Made by a program: the position numbers and the translations under genes | Part shown: positions 15,409 through 26,465 of the stretch, one piece after another | How positions within the stretch are numbered: the stretch's first letter is position 1 | Layout: each line of letters begins with the position of its first letter | Notes under the pieces: generated by a model | Seen by the model: only the letters and a program-made list of their open reading frames with translations | What the model was told of the DNA's origin: nothing | Databases searched by the model: none | Source: an uncultured Alistipes sp. | GTDB lineage: Bacteria > Bacteroidota > Bacteroidia > Bacteroidales > UBA932 | Assembly: GCA_902388455.1 (NCBI GenBank) | Contig: CABMPD010000020.1 | Span: 1 to 38,083, forward strand | Direction: 5' to 3' | DNA length: 38,083 bases

Positions 15409-17225
15409 TTGAACATTTCTCCGATATCGATAGTCTGTATCAGTTCTGTACGTTCTGGAATTTCTATGATGTAGGCATTGTTGCCCAGTGAGTTGTTGAA
15501 GCGGAACATCATCACTTTTTCTGGTTGTTTACGGCTCAACAGATCACCAGTGTCTATCTGGCCATTGCCGTTCTTGTCCTCGGTTATGCGGACAGAGTAT
15601 TTCCCTGCCTTGAGATAAGGAAAGGCCAGAACCGCAGCGGAATCGATGTGGTAGGTCCTATAGGTCTTGGTCCGTTTCTCATCCACAAGCTCTATCATGT
15701 ACTTCTCCTGCACGTTGGAAGCCTCAATGGTCAGTGAACTCAGCTTTTCGTCCTGAGGCAGACTGAATGTCTTGACCAGGCTGTCGCAGTATATGCCGTC
15801 TATGTCCAGGAACAGGCTGTCAGGTATCCTCAACGTGTATTCATAGCCGGCGATAAGTGCCTCCTGCAAGCGCAGTGTATACCGTCGGATATTTGCCGTG
15901 TCCTTTTCGACAATGAATTTTACCGGTGCCGTCTGCTCGCGGGTGTTTTTGGAAATAATGGATATTGAATCGAAAGGGGTCTGTATCATTGGAGACTCGA
16001 ATAGAATAACTATGCCGTCCTGATCTATTTTCTCAGGGAATGCATCAACTTCGTATGCCGCCAGAGTATCGGGTTCCTCAACCATCTCTCCCCAGCGGTT
16101 CTCTACCATTTTGCCCTTAGGGCGGATCATTCTGACAGTGTCAGTGACAGGTACGAGAACATTGAGGGAGTCGTCGGTCCTGTGATAGCTCAGTCTCATC
16201 TGCAGAGTGTCCTGGACCGGTCCCTGGTCATTTATCCAGATGGTGATGCTGTCGCGGTAGTAATTGTATTCAAACAAGAGTTTTTCCTGAGGTATTCCGT
16301 CAAATATGATGGAGTCTATCTGAGGATAGGGAGCGGCGAACTTGAGATACATATGTCTGCGGGATACTCTTTCCCGGGCTCTCAGCAGCTGTCTTTGGGA
16401 CACTTCCTTGAACATGGATAGGGACAGCTGAGCAGGACGGGCCAGGCAGGCAGCCGTATCGGTCATGGATACTGAGAGCAGTTCCGGCATGTCTGTGCGC
16501 ATTACGCTGGAAGGCAGCACAAGTGTGTCTAGAAAAGCGACACGTTCCTGGTCCGGATCATATAGGTTGTTGTTGTTGAGGTCTTCGATGGCAAACACTC
16601 TGTATACCGTATCGGCAGGCAGGTTTCTGACGGTAAAGTATCCCCATAAATCACTTTTTGCAGCTGCCTTGGGACGAACTTTATATACGGCTGAGTCCGA
16701 CGGGTCGGTATGAAAAACAACAGTAATGTTGGGCATAGGCAGCATAGTGGCCGCTTCCACAATATTTCCCGAGACGAAAAGTGAGTCGATATGATCTCCG
16801 GTTGAAAAACTGTGAGTGTACGGAGGAAAGGGATTACCCTCATTATTGTCTTTTATTGCCTCTCCTAGGGAGAGTGAGTAGGTTTTGTTGGAATCCAGAG
16901 GCTCCGTGAAGGATATCAACACTTTTTTTCCTTTGATTTTCGCTGTCGGAGGCTTGGACTGGGGAGGGGATAGGAAAATATAGGAATTAGGATTGTTCAG
17001 AACAACATATTCGTCAAATTCAAAAGATATGGAGCTGTGCTTAATGTCTCTAGGATGTCCGGTAGAATTGTTTAAGGGAAATGTTTCCACCAGAATCGGG
17101 GCCAATGTATCCTTGGGCCCTCCTTCAGGGGGAGTGGAGGTGTTAGCGCAGGAGGGGGGGAATATCAGGAATGCCAGGATTCCGGTAACTACAGCCGCAT
17201 TGAGCAGATTCTTGCCTTTCTTCAT
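15405..17225 (-). CDS. Ig-like-domain lipoprotein, Bacteroidota-specific
   Basis: A 606-residue protein. It has a lipoprotein signal with the lipobox PPSC (Cys26). The mature start CANTSTPPEGGPKDTLAP is a hallmark of a conserved Bacteroidota lipoprotein family. Residues about 40-150 form a bacterial Ig-like (Big_5) domain (SFEFDEYVVLNNP ... KTYSLSLGEAIKDNNEGN). A carboxypeptidase-regulatory-like beta domain follows (SGNIVEAATMLPMPN...). A second such module near the end has an EDKNGNGQIDTGD element that resembles a calcium-binding loop. Probably anchored in the outer membrane; the role is unknown. The stop of rel lies 3 bp upstream of its ATG, and its stop overlaps the barrel gene. Confidence 0.85.
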   Translation of the reverse strand: MKKGKNLLNAAVVTGILAFLIFPPSCANTSTPPEGGPKDTLAPILVETFPLNNSTGHPRDIKHSSISFEFDEYVVLNNPNSYIFLSPPQSKPPTAKIKGKKVLISFTEPLDSNKTYSLSLGEAIKDNNEGNPFPPYTHSFSTGDHIDSLFVSGNIVEAATMLPMPNITVVFHTDPSDSAVYKVRPKAAAKSDLWGYFTVRNLPADTVYRVFAIEDLNNNNLYDPDQERVAFLDTLVLPSSVMRTDMPELLSVSMTDTAACLARPAQLSLSMFKEVSQRQLLRARERVSRRHMYLKFAAPYPQIDSIIFDGIPQEKLLFEYNYYRDSITIWINDQGPVQDTLQMRLSYHRTDDSLNVLVPVTDTVRMIRPKGKMVENRWGEMVEEPDTLAAYEVDAFPEKIDQDGIVILFESPMIQTPFDSISIISKNTREQTAPVKFIVEKDTANIRRYTLRLQEALIAGYEYTLRIPDSLFLDIDGIYCDSLVKTFSLPQDEKLSSLTIEASNVQEKYMIELVDEKRTKTYRTYHIDSAAVLAFPYLKAGKYSVRITEDKNGNGQIDTGDLLSRKQPEKVMMFRFNNSLGNNAYIIEIPERTELIQTIDIGEMFK

Positions 17226-17228
17226 TTT

Positions 17229-19556
17229 CTATTTATCCTCTTTTATGTCTATGCGGTTTACATTTTCCACACCTTTAATTTTCTTGATGTGGTCCATCAG
17301 CGTGTCCAGGTCTTCTGTGCTGCGTACATAGCAGTCGATATATCCTTCAAATATGCTGTCGTGCGTTGCGATATATACCTTTCGGATATTTATGTTAAGC
17401 ACCAGCGTCGTGACTTTCGTAAGCTCATTGAGGATGCCTATGCGGTCCGTACCGAAAATTTTGATGCGGGCCAGAAAGGAGGCTACGGTGTTTTTGCTCC
17501 ATTTGGCGTTGACTATTCTGTCTCCGTGTATTGAAGCGAGATTCACAGCTTCCGGACAAGTTTTCTTGTGGACGACGACTTCTCCGTTGTCGTTGATGAA
17601 TCCTACGATGGTGTCTCCAGGGATGGGATAACAGCAGTCAGCGATACGGTAGGTGATCGGACTGTCCGGATCCTTACCCTGGGCTTCTTTATCGGCCAGG
17701 ATTAGATCCCGGTTCTTGTCCAGTTTGTTCTTGATGAGACGGTCGCGGATCTCGGCATTGGACATCTCGTCCTCCTTGCCGTCAGTGTCATCGATGAGTT
17801 CATCTTCTCCACCGTCTTCTTTCTTGCCGCTGCGGAACAGTCGCAGAGTCCAGTAGATTACGTTCTTGTTCTCAGTATTCTTACGCAGGATTTTCTCCAG
17901 GTCCTTGAGGGAAATGATGCCGGTGGATATCTTATTGTAAAGTTCTTCTTTGGTATTGACGCTGTATTCCCTGAGCAGTTTCTTGAGCACATTGCCCTGA
18001 AGTTTAACGCCATAGCCGGCCAGCTCGTTCTCCAGCATCTCCCTGCCTCTTTTTATACTGTCGTCGATATCATCCTTAAGTGCTTCGTAGACGTAGTTAC
18101 GGGCCTTTCCGGTACGGAGGAAGTCCAGCCATTCCGGCTGGGGCTTCTGGGATTCGGCTGTGATTATTTCCACCTGGTCTCCGTTTCGCAGGATGCTGGA
18201 AAGGGGAGAGAGCTTAAAATTGATCTTGGCAGCAATGGCTTTGTTGCCTATTTTCGAATGGATGCTATAAGCGAAGTCCAGGGCGGTGGAACCGTTCGGG
18301 AGAGACTTGGATTCGCCCTTGGGAGTAAACACGTAGATTTCCTGCCCCAAGAGGGAATCGTGGAACTTGTCCAGAAATTCCAGAGCATTGACATCCGGGT
18401 TCTCCAATACATCGCGGACCATATCCAGCCAGCGGTCCATCTCTTTCTCCGAGTTGGTTTCCTCTCCTTTCTGCTTGTAGCTCCAGTGAGCGGCGATACC
18501 CTTCTCGGCAATCTCATTCATCCTTTCGCTGCGGATCTGAACCTCTACCCAGCCCCCGCCGTTGCTCATCACCGTGCAGTGCAGGGCCTCATAACCGTTG
18601 CTCTTGGGTCTGGTTACCCAGTCGCGGATACGGTCGGTCTTGGATGCATAGATCCCGGATACGAGGGAGTAGATGTACCAGCACTGGGTCCGTTCGTCCT
18701 CATCCGGCTTGGGTGTGAATATTATGCGGATGCCATAGATATCGTAGATATCCTCGAATTCCACGTGTTTCTGCTGCATCTTGTGCCAGACGGAGTAGGG
18801 GGTCTTGGTACGCTTGGTTATCTCAAACTGGTATCCGGCATTATCCAAAGCATCTGCTACCGGTTTGATGAACTTGTCCATCGCCTCTCCCTTTTCCTTG
18901 ATTACACCGTCGATGCGGGTTACAATGTCATTGTACAGTTTGGGATCGCGGGTGCGGAGCCAGATGTTCTCCATTTCCGACTTGATGTTGTACAGTCCCA
19001 GGCGGTGGGCCAGCGGCACGAAGATGTACATGGTCTCGCTCAGGATTTTGTCCTTCTTATAGTCGGGCATGGAACCGATAGTGCGGATGTTGTGCAGGCG
19101 GTCCGCCAGCTTGATGAGCACTACGCGGACATCATCGTTGAGAGTCAGGATGATGCGCTTGAAATTCTCGGCCTGGAGATTGCCTCCGTCAGTGTCCATG
19201 GCCGCCTTTATCTTGGTCAGGCCATCAACCAGGGAGGCTATCTTCTCGCCGAACAGACGCTTGATGTCGTCCACGGTATATTCCGTATCCTCCACCACAT
19301 CATGCAGAAGGGCGGCTACGATCGACTTGTAGCCCAGGCCTATCTCGTTCACCACGATCTTGGCCACTGATATAGGATGGATGATGTACGGTTCCCCTGA
19401 GCGTCTCCGGACGCCCTTGTGGGCCTCGTTTGCAAACTCAAATGCCTTGAGGACACCGTCATATTCCTCCTGCGAGGCGCACCGCTTGAGAGCAGCCAGG
19501 CGGAGCTCCTCGAATTCCTTATTAATCAGGTCGTAGTCGCTTTTTGTAAAATCCAT
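17229..19556 (-). CDS. rel: bifunctional (p)ppGpp synthetase/hydrolase (RelA/SpoT homologue)
   Basis: A 775-residue long RSH protein. The N-terminal HD hydrolase domain is intact (YIIHPISVAK, LLHDVVEDTEYT with His85-Asp86, LADRLHNIRT). The synthetase domain shows RTKTPYSVWHKM, DIYGIRIIF and SNGYEALHCTV. A TGS domain follows (YVFTPKGESKSLPNGSTALDFAY), then a helical/zinc-finger region and a C-terminal ACT domain (IKIFGTDRIGILNELTKVT). Both activities look intact, as usual for the single long RSH of Bacteroidota. It sets the alarmone level in the stringent response. It lies 21 bp after hydG and has its own candidate -7 element in that gap, with only four bases between the element and the ATG. 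Confidence 0.96.
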   Translation of the reverse strand: MDFTKSDYDLINKEFEELRLAALKRCASQEEYDGVLKAFEFANEAHKGVRRRSGEPYIIHPISVAKIVVNEIGLGYKSIVAALLHDVVEDTEYTVDDIKRLFGEKIASLVDGLTKIKAAMDTDGGNLQAENFKRIILTLNDDVRVVLIKLADRLHNIRTIGSMPDYKKDKILSETMYIFVPLAHRLGLYNIKSEMENIWLRTRDPKLYNDIVTRIDGVIKEKGEAMDKFIKPVADALDNAGYQFEITKRTKTPYSVWHKMQQKHVEFEDIYDIYGIRIIFTPKPDEDERTQCWYIYSLVSGIYASKTDRIRDWVTRPKSNGYEALHCTVMSNGGGWVEVQIRSERMNEIAEKGIAAHWSYKQKGEETNSEKEMDRWLDMVRDVLENPDVNALEFLDKFHDSLLGQEIYVFTPKGESKSLPNGSTALDFAYSIHSKIGNKAIAAKINFKLSPLSSILRNGDQVEIITAESQKPQPEWLDFLRTGKARNYVYEALKDDIDDSIKRGREMLENELAGYGVKLQGNVLKKLLREYSVNTKEELYNKISTGIISLKDLEKILRKNTENKNVIYWTLRLFRSGKKEDGGEDELIDDTDGKEDEMSNAEIRDRLIKNKLDKNRDLILADKEAQGKDPDSPITYRIADCCYPIPGDTIVGFINDNGEVVVHKKTCPEAVNLASIHGDRIVNAKWSKNTVASFLARIKIFGTDRIGILNELTKVTTLVLNINIRKVYIATHDSIFEGYIDCYVRSTEDLDTLMDHIKKIKGVENVNRIDIKEDK

Positions 19557-19560
19557 TCTG

Positions 19561-19568
19561 CAAAATTA
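19561..19568 (-). promoter_or_regulatory. -7 element (TAATTTTG) for rel, possibly leaderless
   Basis: On the minus strand TAATTTTG is followed by CAGA and then the rel ATG at 19556. With the normal distance from -7 element to start site, transcription would begin at or next to the A of ATG. It lies in the 21-bp gap after hydG, so rel could be transcribed independently of the upstream operon. No strong -33 element was seen. Confidence 0.5.
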
Positions 19569-19577
19569 ATCAAAAAA

Positions 19578-20996
19578 CTAATACAAGATGTCCCGGGTAC
19601 CGTCTTTGCGGATTTTTTGGAGACGCTCTTTCAGCGAATTCTTCTCGTCTCCCTCCGGCATCTTAGCCAGCTCCCTGTCAATGAGCTTGTATCCCTCCTC
19701 CTTGGTAAGGTCGGAAGAATAGTCCTCAAGATACTCCGCCAGGGTCAGAAGGGCGTTGCGGGTGCAGAAGCGCTTGATGAATCCCGGTATGGCGAACTCC
19801 ATGAAATGCTCTCCGGTACGGCCGACACGGTAGCAGGCCGTACAGAAACTGGGTATATAGTCACGGGTCAGCAGCCAGCGGATCACCTCATCCAGACTGC
19901 GGGTATCGCCCACCTGGAACTGCTCCTCGTCGATGGCCTGCTCGACGCCCTTGCGCTCCTTGTTGTAGCCTCCGATCTCCAGCTTGGTGCCGGCATCGAT
20001 CTGGGACACACCGAACTCCATCACCTCGTCGCGGATGGCCTTGGACTCGCGGGCAGTCATGATAAGGCCGGTATAAGGCACTGCGAGTCTGAGGATTGCC
20101 ACCAGTTTCTTAAAGTCCTGGTCAGACACTCTGTAGGGAAGGTCCAGCTCCAGACCGTTGGCCGGCTGTATCCTAGGGAAACTGATGGTGTGGGGACCGA
20201 CACCGTATGTCTCCTGCAGATGTATCGCATGGGATACCAGACCGAGCACCTCGAATCTCCAGTCGTAAAGTCCGAACAGGGCACCGATACCCATGTCGTC
20301 GATACCGCCCTCGAAGGCACGGTCCATGGCATTCAGCCTCCAGAGATAGTTGCTCTTCTGGGTATTGTACGGATGATATTTGGCGTATGTTTCCTTATGA
20401 TAGGTCTCCTGGAATACCTGGAATGTACCGATGCCGGCGGCCTTGACCACCTTGTAGCCCTCGATGTCCAGAGGGGCGGCATTTATATTCACCCTGCGGA
20501 TTTCCCCGTTGCCGGATTTTGTAGCGTATGTCATTTTTACAGTATGCGCTATGAACTCCGGAGTGTACTTGGCGTGCTCGCCGTAAACGAGAATCAGCCT
20601 CTTGTGGCCCTCGTCCTCCAAGGACTTCACCTCGCGTACCAGTTCCTCATCCGAGAGGGTGTGCCGCACGGTAGTGCGCAGGGAGCGGCGGAATCCGCAG
20701 TACTGGCAGTCATTGGTGCAGTAGTTGCCGATGTAGAGTGGTGCGAAGAGCACGATGCGGTTGCCGTAGACCGAGCGCTTGAGCTCCCTGGCGGTCTCGA
20801 AGATCTCGTGCAGGCCCTCGGGAGAGTTCACTGCTATAAGCGCGGCTGTTTCCTCAACAGTCAGGGGTTGTTTGGAAAGGGACTTCTTAAGGATTTCCCG
20901 ATAGACTGCAGGGTCTTCCTTGGTATCGTGTATCAGGGACTGCAGCCTGTTGTCGTCGATAAAGTCGACAAAGCCTTTAGTCAGTTCTGTATTCAT
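19578..20996 (-). CDS. hydG: [FeFe]-hydrogenase H-cluster maturase, radical-SAM tyrosine lyase
   Basis: A 472-residue radical SAM enzyme. The SAM-cluster motif is CX3CX2C at Cys93/97/100 (NYCTNDCQYCGF). The HydG-specific C-terminal auxiliary-cluster motif CX2CX22C is intact at Cys385, Cys388 and Cys411 (FCTACYR ... RFC). That motif separates HydG from the thiamine enzyme ThiH. HydG cleaves tyrosine to p-cresol, CO and cyanide, building the Fe(CO)2(CN) synthon of the [FeFe]-hydrogenase H-cluster. No hydE, hydF or hydrogenase gene lies in the window, so those must be elsewhere. It follows the YihY-like gene by 24 bp. Its presence implies H2 metabolism in an anaerobe. Confidence 0.95.
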   Translation of the reverse strand: MNTELTKGFVDFIDDNRLQSLIHDTKEDPAVYREILKKSLSKQPLTVEETAALIAVNSPEGLHEIFETARELKRSVYGNRIVLFAPLYIGNYCTNDCQYCGFRRSLRTTVRHTLSDEELVREVKSLEDEGHKRLILVYGEHAKYTPEFIAHTVKMTYATKSGNGEIRRVNINAAPLDIEGYKVVKAAGIGTFQVFQETYHKETYAKYHPYNTQKSNYLWRLNAMDRAFEGGIDDMGIGALFGLYDWRFEVLGLVSHAIHLQETYGVGPHTISFPRIQPANGLELDLPYRVSDQDFKKLVAILRLAVPYTGLIMTARESKAIRDEVMEFGVSQIDAGTKLEIGGYNKERKGVEQAIDEEQFQVGDTRSLDEVIRWLLTRDYIPSFCTACYRVGRTGEHFMEFAIPGFIKRFCTRNALLTLAEYLEDYSSDLTKEEGYKLIDRELAKMPEGDEKNSLKERLQKIRKDGTRDILY

Positions 20997-21020
20997 TGTA
21001 TATCAATCTTTTAAAAGTTA

Positions 21021-21947
21021 TCAACTCATGTCTTCCAGCGGGTAGTTGTCCACATTCTGGAACACGTATGACAGTTCAGAGCCCAGCAGGACAATGAACC
21101 ATCCTATGTTCAGCCACACCATGAAAAGGGGTATGGCTGCAAAAACGCCGTAAACCGCATTCATCCGGGATACAAACATCTGGGTCTCCAGGTAAAGGTA
21201 CTGCACAATGGTAAAAGCCAAGGACGAGATGGCGGCGGCGGACAGGGCCGGCAGCAGCCTCACCCTGGCGTTGGGAATGAGGACATACATCACGCCCAGG
21301 ACTATCACCATGAATACATAGAAGGCCAGCCATATCAGGAAAGTGCTGAAGGTACTCAGGAAGGGAATCTCCAGCCCCAGAGTGTTGATGCCGTCGGTAA
21401 TGGTCAGCGAGACCGACAGGAACACGATGATGATGAACGGCGAGGCCGTCATCGTAAGGATATATGCCAGCACTCTCTTCCACAGTATCCGGTTGCGGTC
21501 CACCTTCCATATCCGGTTGAAGGACCACTCGACCCTTGAAAGCAGCCAGATCACCATCCAGAGGAAAATCAGGGATGAGATGATTCCGTAGATGTCCTGC
21601 TGCGACGCGGCGATGATGTTGTCCGCGAACGAGAGTATCTGGTCTACGATCATGTCATGCCCGAAATTGTCGTATATCAGCTCACGCAGGTATTCTCCCA
21701 GTCCTGCATAATTGGATATGGCGAAGGCTACGGCCAGGAAGGGGACGAAGGCCATGGTAGTGAAAAAACTCAGGGCCACCGCCTGCTGGCCGACGTTCTG
21801 ACGGCTGAAATTCTTGGCTGTGAGTATGACTATCCTGATATACCTGACGACCTTGGCCTTTACCCGGCCAAGGTCGGAGGTATTGATGTCCCAGATTCCG
21901 TCACGGAAAAAATCCCGGATCCGTCTTATGTTATCCGCGCATCGCAT
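21021..21947 (-). CDS. YihY/BrkB-family inner-membrane protein
   Basis: A 308-residue protein with a basic N-terminal cytoplasmic segment and about six membrane helices. Family hallmarks are QQAVALSFFTTMAFVPFLAVAFA (helix 1), ISSLIFLWMVIWLLSRVEWSFNRIW, the LIPNARVRLLPALSAAAISSLAF region and the ending YGVFAAIPLFMVWLNIGWFIVLLG. The family was once called ribonuclease BN, but that activity belongs to another protein; a transport-like role is suspected and no substrate is established. Its start overlaps the end of the flavodiiron gene by 17 bp, consistent with coupled expression. Confidence 0.92.
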   Translation of the reverse strand: MRCADNIRRIRDFFRDGIWDINTSDLGRVKAKVVRYIRIVILTAKNFSRQNVGQQAVALSFFTTMAFVPFLAVAFAISNYAGLGEYLRELIYDNFGHDMIVDQILSFADNIIAASQQDIYGIISSLIFLWMVIWLLSRVEWSFNRIWKVDRNRILWKRVLAYILTMTASPFIIIVFLSVSLTITDGINTLGLEIPFLSTFSTFLIWLAFYVFMVIVLGVMYVLIPNARVRLLPALSAAAISSLAFTIVQYLYLETQMFVSRMNAVYGVFAAIPLFMVWLNIGWFIVLLGSELSYVFQNVDNYPLEDMS

Positions 21948-23115
21948 CCACGAGGGTCTTGGCGAAGGCGGCAGTCTTCTCTAAGTCTGATGCAAACGGG
22001 CGTCCGAGGAACTCGGCGGGATCGCCGGTCACAGGCATCTTGGCCTTCTCCGCGAACTCCTTCAGGGCCTTCACTCCGGCACCGTTCCAGCTCGAGCCTC
22101 CGAAGAGACCGAGAATCTTGTTCTGAGGCGCCGATACACTGATCTCGTGGGTCAGCAGGGCCATCATCGGGTGCATGCCGGTGTTGTAGGCACAGCTTCC
22201 GAGCACGAGGCCCCTGTATTTCCAGATGGCCGTCAGCAGATAGGAGACATGGGTCTTGGAGACGTCATATACGCGGATATCCCTGACGCCGAGGGCCGAT
22301 ATCTGACGGGCTATCTCGTCGGCGAACTTCTCCGTGTTGCCGTACATCGAGGCGTAGGCGATTACGAAACCGTCCTCAGCCTCATACTTGCTCCACTTGT
22401 CGTAGAGAGCCAGCACCTTGCCCGGGTCCTTGCGCCATATAAGGCCGTGAGAGGGGCAGATAATCCTGACAGGCACACCCTCCAGCTTCTTGAAGGCCTT
22501 CTGCACCATGCCGCTCCACTTGCCCACGATGTTGGAATAGTAGCGCAGCATGTCCTCCTCGTAGAAATCGAAGTTGGCCGTATCGTCGAAGATGCCTCCG
22601 TCCAGAGTTCCGAACGAACCGAATGCGTCGCAGGAGAAGAGAATCTGGTCCACTGTGTCGTATGTAACCATAGTCTCAGGCCAGTGCACCCAGGGCACCA
22701 TCACGAAAGTGAGCTTGTGGTAGCCCAGCTCGAGGATATCGCCCTCCTTGATCTCATAGACGTTCTCCGCAGGCAGGGGATAGTAGGACTCGAGTATCTT
22801 GAAGGTCTTGCAGTTAGCCACCACCTTCACCCTGGGGTAGCGGCGGAGAATCTCTCCAATCATGCTGGAATGGTCTGGCTCCATGTGATTGACCACCAGA
22901 TACTCCAGCTCGCGTCCGCCGAGGGCCGTGTCGATATTGGAGAGGTAGTCGGGATCCGAGCCGTACTCGAGCGTGTCCACCAGTGCGGGATGCTCGTCGG
23001 CGATGATGTATGAGTTGTAGGCCACTCCGTTGGGCAGAGGCCAGTTGTTCTCGAACAGGTGTTTCTTTCTGTCATTGGTTCCGATGTAGAACACTTTGTT
23101 GCTGATCTGAATCAT
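21931..23115 (-). CDS. fprA: FprA-type flavodiiron protein
   Basis: A 394-residue protein with two domains. The N-terminal metallo-beta-lactamase-like diiron domain has ligands in NHMEPDHSS (His77, Glu79, Asp81, with His82 alongside), a histidine in VPWVHWPET, an aspartate in SCDAFGSFG and a histidine in CPSHGLIWR. The C-terminal flavodoxin domain has an FMN loop YASMYGNTEKFADEI and a second FMN-contacting stretch GLFGGSSWNGAG. Flavodiiron proteins reduce O2 to water and/or NO to N2O, protecting anaerobes. No rubredoxin or NADH-oxidoreductase domain is fused, so the electron donor is separate. It lies 11 bp after ligA and upstream of the YihY and hydG genes. That order is consistent with protecting an oxygen-sensitive hydrogenase system, although this is inference. 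Confidence 0.95.
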   Translation of the reverse strand: MIQISNKVFYIGTNDRKKHLFENNWPLPNGVAYNSYIIADEHPALVDTLEYGSDPDYLSNIDTALGGRELEYLVVNHMEPDHSSMIGEILRRYPRVKVVANCKTFKILESYYPLPAENVYEIKEGDILELGYHKLTFVMVPWVHWPETMVTYDTVDQILFSCDAFGSFGTLDGGIFDDTANFDFYEEDMLRYYSNIVGKWSGMVQKAFKKLEGVPVRIICPSHGLIWRKDPGKVLALYDKWSKYEAEDGFVIAYASMYGNTEKFADEIARQISALGVRDIRVYDVSKTHVSYLLTAIWKYRGLVLGSCAYNTGMHPMMALLTHEISVSAPQNKILGLFGGSSWNGAGVKALKEFAEKAKMPVTGDPAEFLGRPFASDLEKTAAFAKTLVDAMRG

Positions 23116-23126
23116 ACTGTGTAGGT

Positions 23127-25178
<2,052 letters not shown>

Positions 25179-25182
25179 TTAC

Positions 25183-25190
25183 TAATTTTG
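25183..25190 (+). promoter_or_regulatory. -7 element (TAATTTTG) for the phosphofructokinase operon
   Basis: TAATTTTG followed by CA on the plus strand, with 17 bases between its G and the ATG at 25208. It probably drives the five-gene run from phosphofructokinase to kdsA. A TTTTG at 25164-25168 is too close to serve as a standard -33 element. Confidence 0.6.
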
Positions 25191-25207
25191 CAAGGATTTT
25201 TAAACGT

Positions 25208-26461
25208 ATGAATATGAAACAGTCGATCGTTATTTTGGCAGGAGGCGGTCCTGCCCCCGGAATCAACACAGTCATCGGAACAATTGCAAAGACCTTTCTT
25301 GCCAAAGGGTATAGGGTGATAGGCCTGCATGAGGGCTACAAGGGTCTTTTTTCCGAGGATCCCAACTATATCAACATCGATTTCTTCCTGGCGGATGACA
25401 TCTACAACCGCGGAGGCTCGCATCTGATGATGAGCCGCTTCAAACCTTCTGACGAGGATCTGGAGAAACGTTTCAATCTCAAGTTCTTCACTGAGAACAA
25501 TATCAAGCTGCTGGTGACAGTCGGCGGAGACGACACCGCCTCTACGGCCAACAGGCTTACCAAATATCTCCTTTCGCACAATATCCACATACAGAACATA
25601 CATGTGCCCAAGACTATCGACAATGACCTGCCGCTGCCCAACAACCAGCCTACATTCGGTTATGAGTCAGCCAAGTCGGAAGGCACCCGCGTGGCCACCA
25701 TCGTGTATGAGGATGCCCGCACCAGCGGCACCTGGTTCCTGGTATCTGCCATGGGACGTACTGCCGGGCATCTGACCCTGGGTATCGGCTCTTCCTGCCA
25801 TTATCCCATGATTGTCATTCCCGAGATGTTCAACAAGACCAACGCCACCATTGACAAAATCGTCCGTCTGGCCGTATCCTCCATCATCAAGCGTAAGATT
25901 ATGGGTATCTCCTACGGCGGCATAATCGTCTCCGAGGGAATATTCTACGAATTGAGCGACGAGGACCTCAAGTCCACTGGAGTAACATTCTCTTACGATG
26001 AGCACGGCCATCCCGAGCTGGGCAAGGTGTCCAAGGCACAGATATTCTGCACGGTACTGGAGGCAAAACTTAGCCAGCTGGGCCTCAAGGCCAAGATCCG
26101 TCCCATCGAGATCGGTTACGACGTACGCTGCCACACTCCGGTTTCATTCGACATCACATACTGCTCCCAGATGGCCTACGGAGTATGGAAGCTCTTTAAG
26201 GCAGGAGAGACCGGCTGCATGGTCTACATCAATCCTGTCGGGATAGCCACACCTCTGTATCTCAAGGATCTGCAGGATCCCGCCACAGGCAAGATTCCTC
26301 CCCGTCGCGTGGACATCTCCCGCGAGCAGGTGCAGAATATCATCAAGTACATGCTCCATTACGTAGGTCCCGAGGATTATGAGGCAGCAAAGAAGTATGT
26401 GGCCAATCCCGAGGAATACGATTTCTACAGGATTCTGAACTGGGAACGTCCCGAAGAATAG
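25208..26461 (+). CDS. pfp: 6-phosphofructokinase, PPi-dependent type
   Basis: A 417-residue phosphofructokinase if it starts MNMKQS; a start at 25214 is also possible. The upstream frame to 25148 overlaps the promoter and is rejected. Active-site strings are AGGGPAPGIN, GGDDT (residues 106-110), PKTIDND (134-140) and SAMGRTAGHL. The second Asp in GGDDT and the Lys in PKTIDND are the residues that mark pyrophosphate use; ATP enzymes have GGDGS and PGTIDND. It should interconvert fructose 6-phosphate and fructose 1,6-bisphosphate with PPi, reversibly, in glycolysis. It is first in an operon with a GH13 glycosidase (4 bp downstream) and a sugar kinase-like gene. Confidence 0.9.
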   Translation: MNMKQSIVILAGGGPAPGINTVIGTIAKTFLAKGYRVIGLHEGYKGLFSEDPNYINIDFFLADDIYNRGGSHLMMSRFKPSDEDLEKRFNLKFFTENNIKLLVTVGGDDTASTANRLTKYLLSHNIHIQNIHVPKTIDNDLPLPNNQPTFGYESAKSEGTRVATIVYEDARTSGTWFLVSAMGRTAGHLTLGIGSSCHYPMIVIPEMFNKTNATIDKIVRLAVSSIIKRKIMGISYGGIIVSEGIFYELSDEDLKSTGVTFSYDEHGHPELGKVSKAQIFCTVLEAKLSQLGLKAKIRPIEIGYDVRCHTPVSFDITYCSQMAYGVWKLFKAGETGCMVYINPVGIATPLYLKDLQDPATGKIPPRRVDISREQVQNIIKYMLHYVGPEDYEAAKKYVANPEEYDFYRILNWERPEE

Positions 26462-26465
26462 CATC

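Noticed and set aside
19578..20996. Annotation as ThiH (tyrosine lyase of thiamine synthesis)
   Set aside because: The C-terminal CX2CX22C auxiliary-cluster motif is present, which is specific to HydG, and no thiamine genes are adjacent.
19419..21014. Plus-strand open frame of 531 codons opposite rel and hydG
   Set aside because: It lies antisense to two intact, well-recognised genes. Its product resembles no family and has the Leu/Val/Gly/His-rich composition expected from reverse reading of GC-biased codons.
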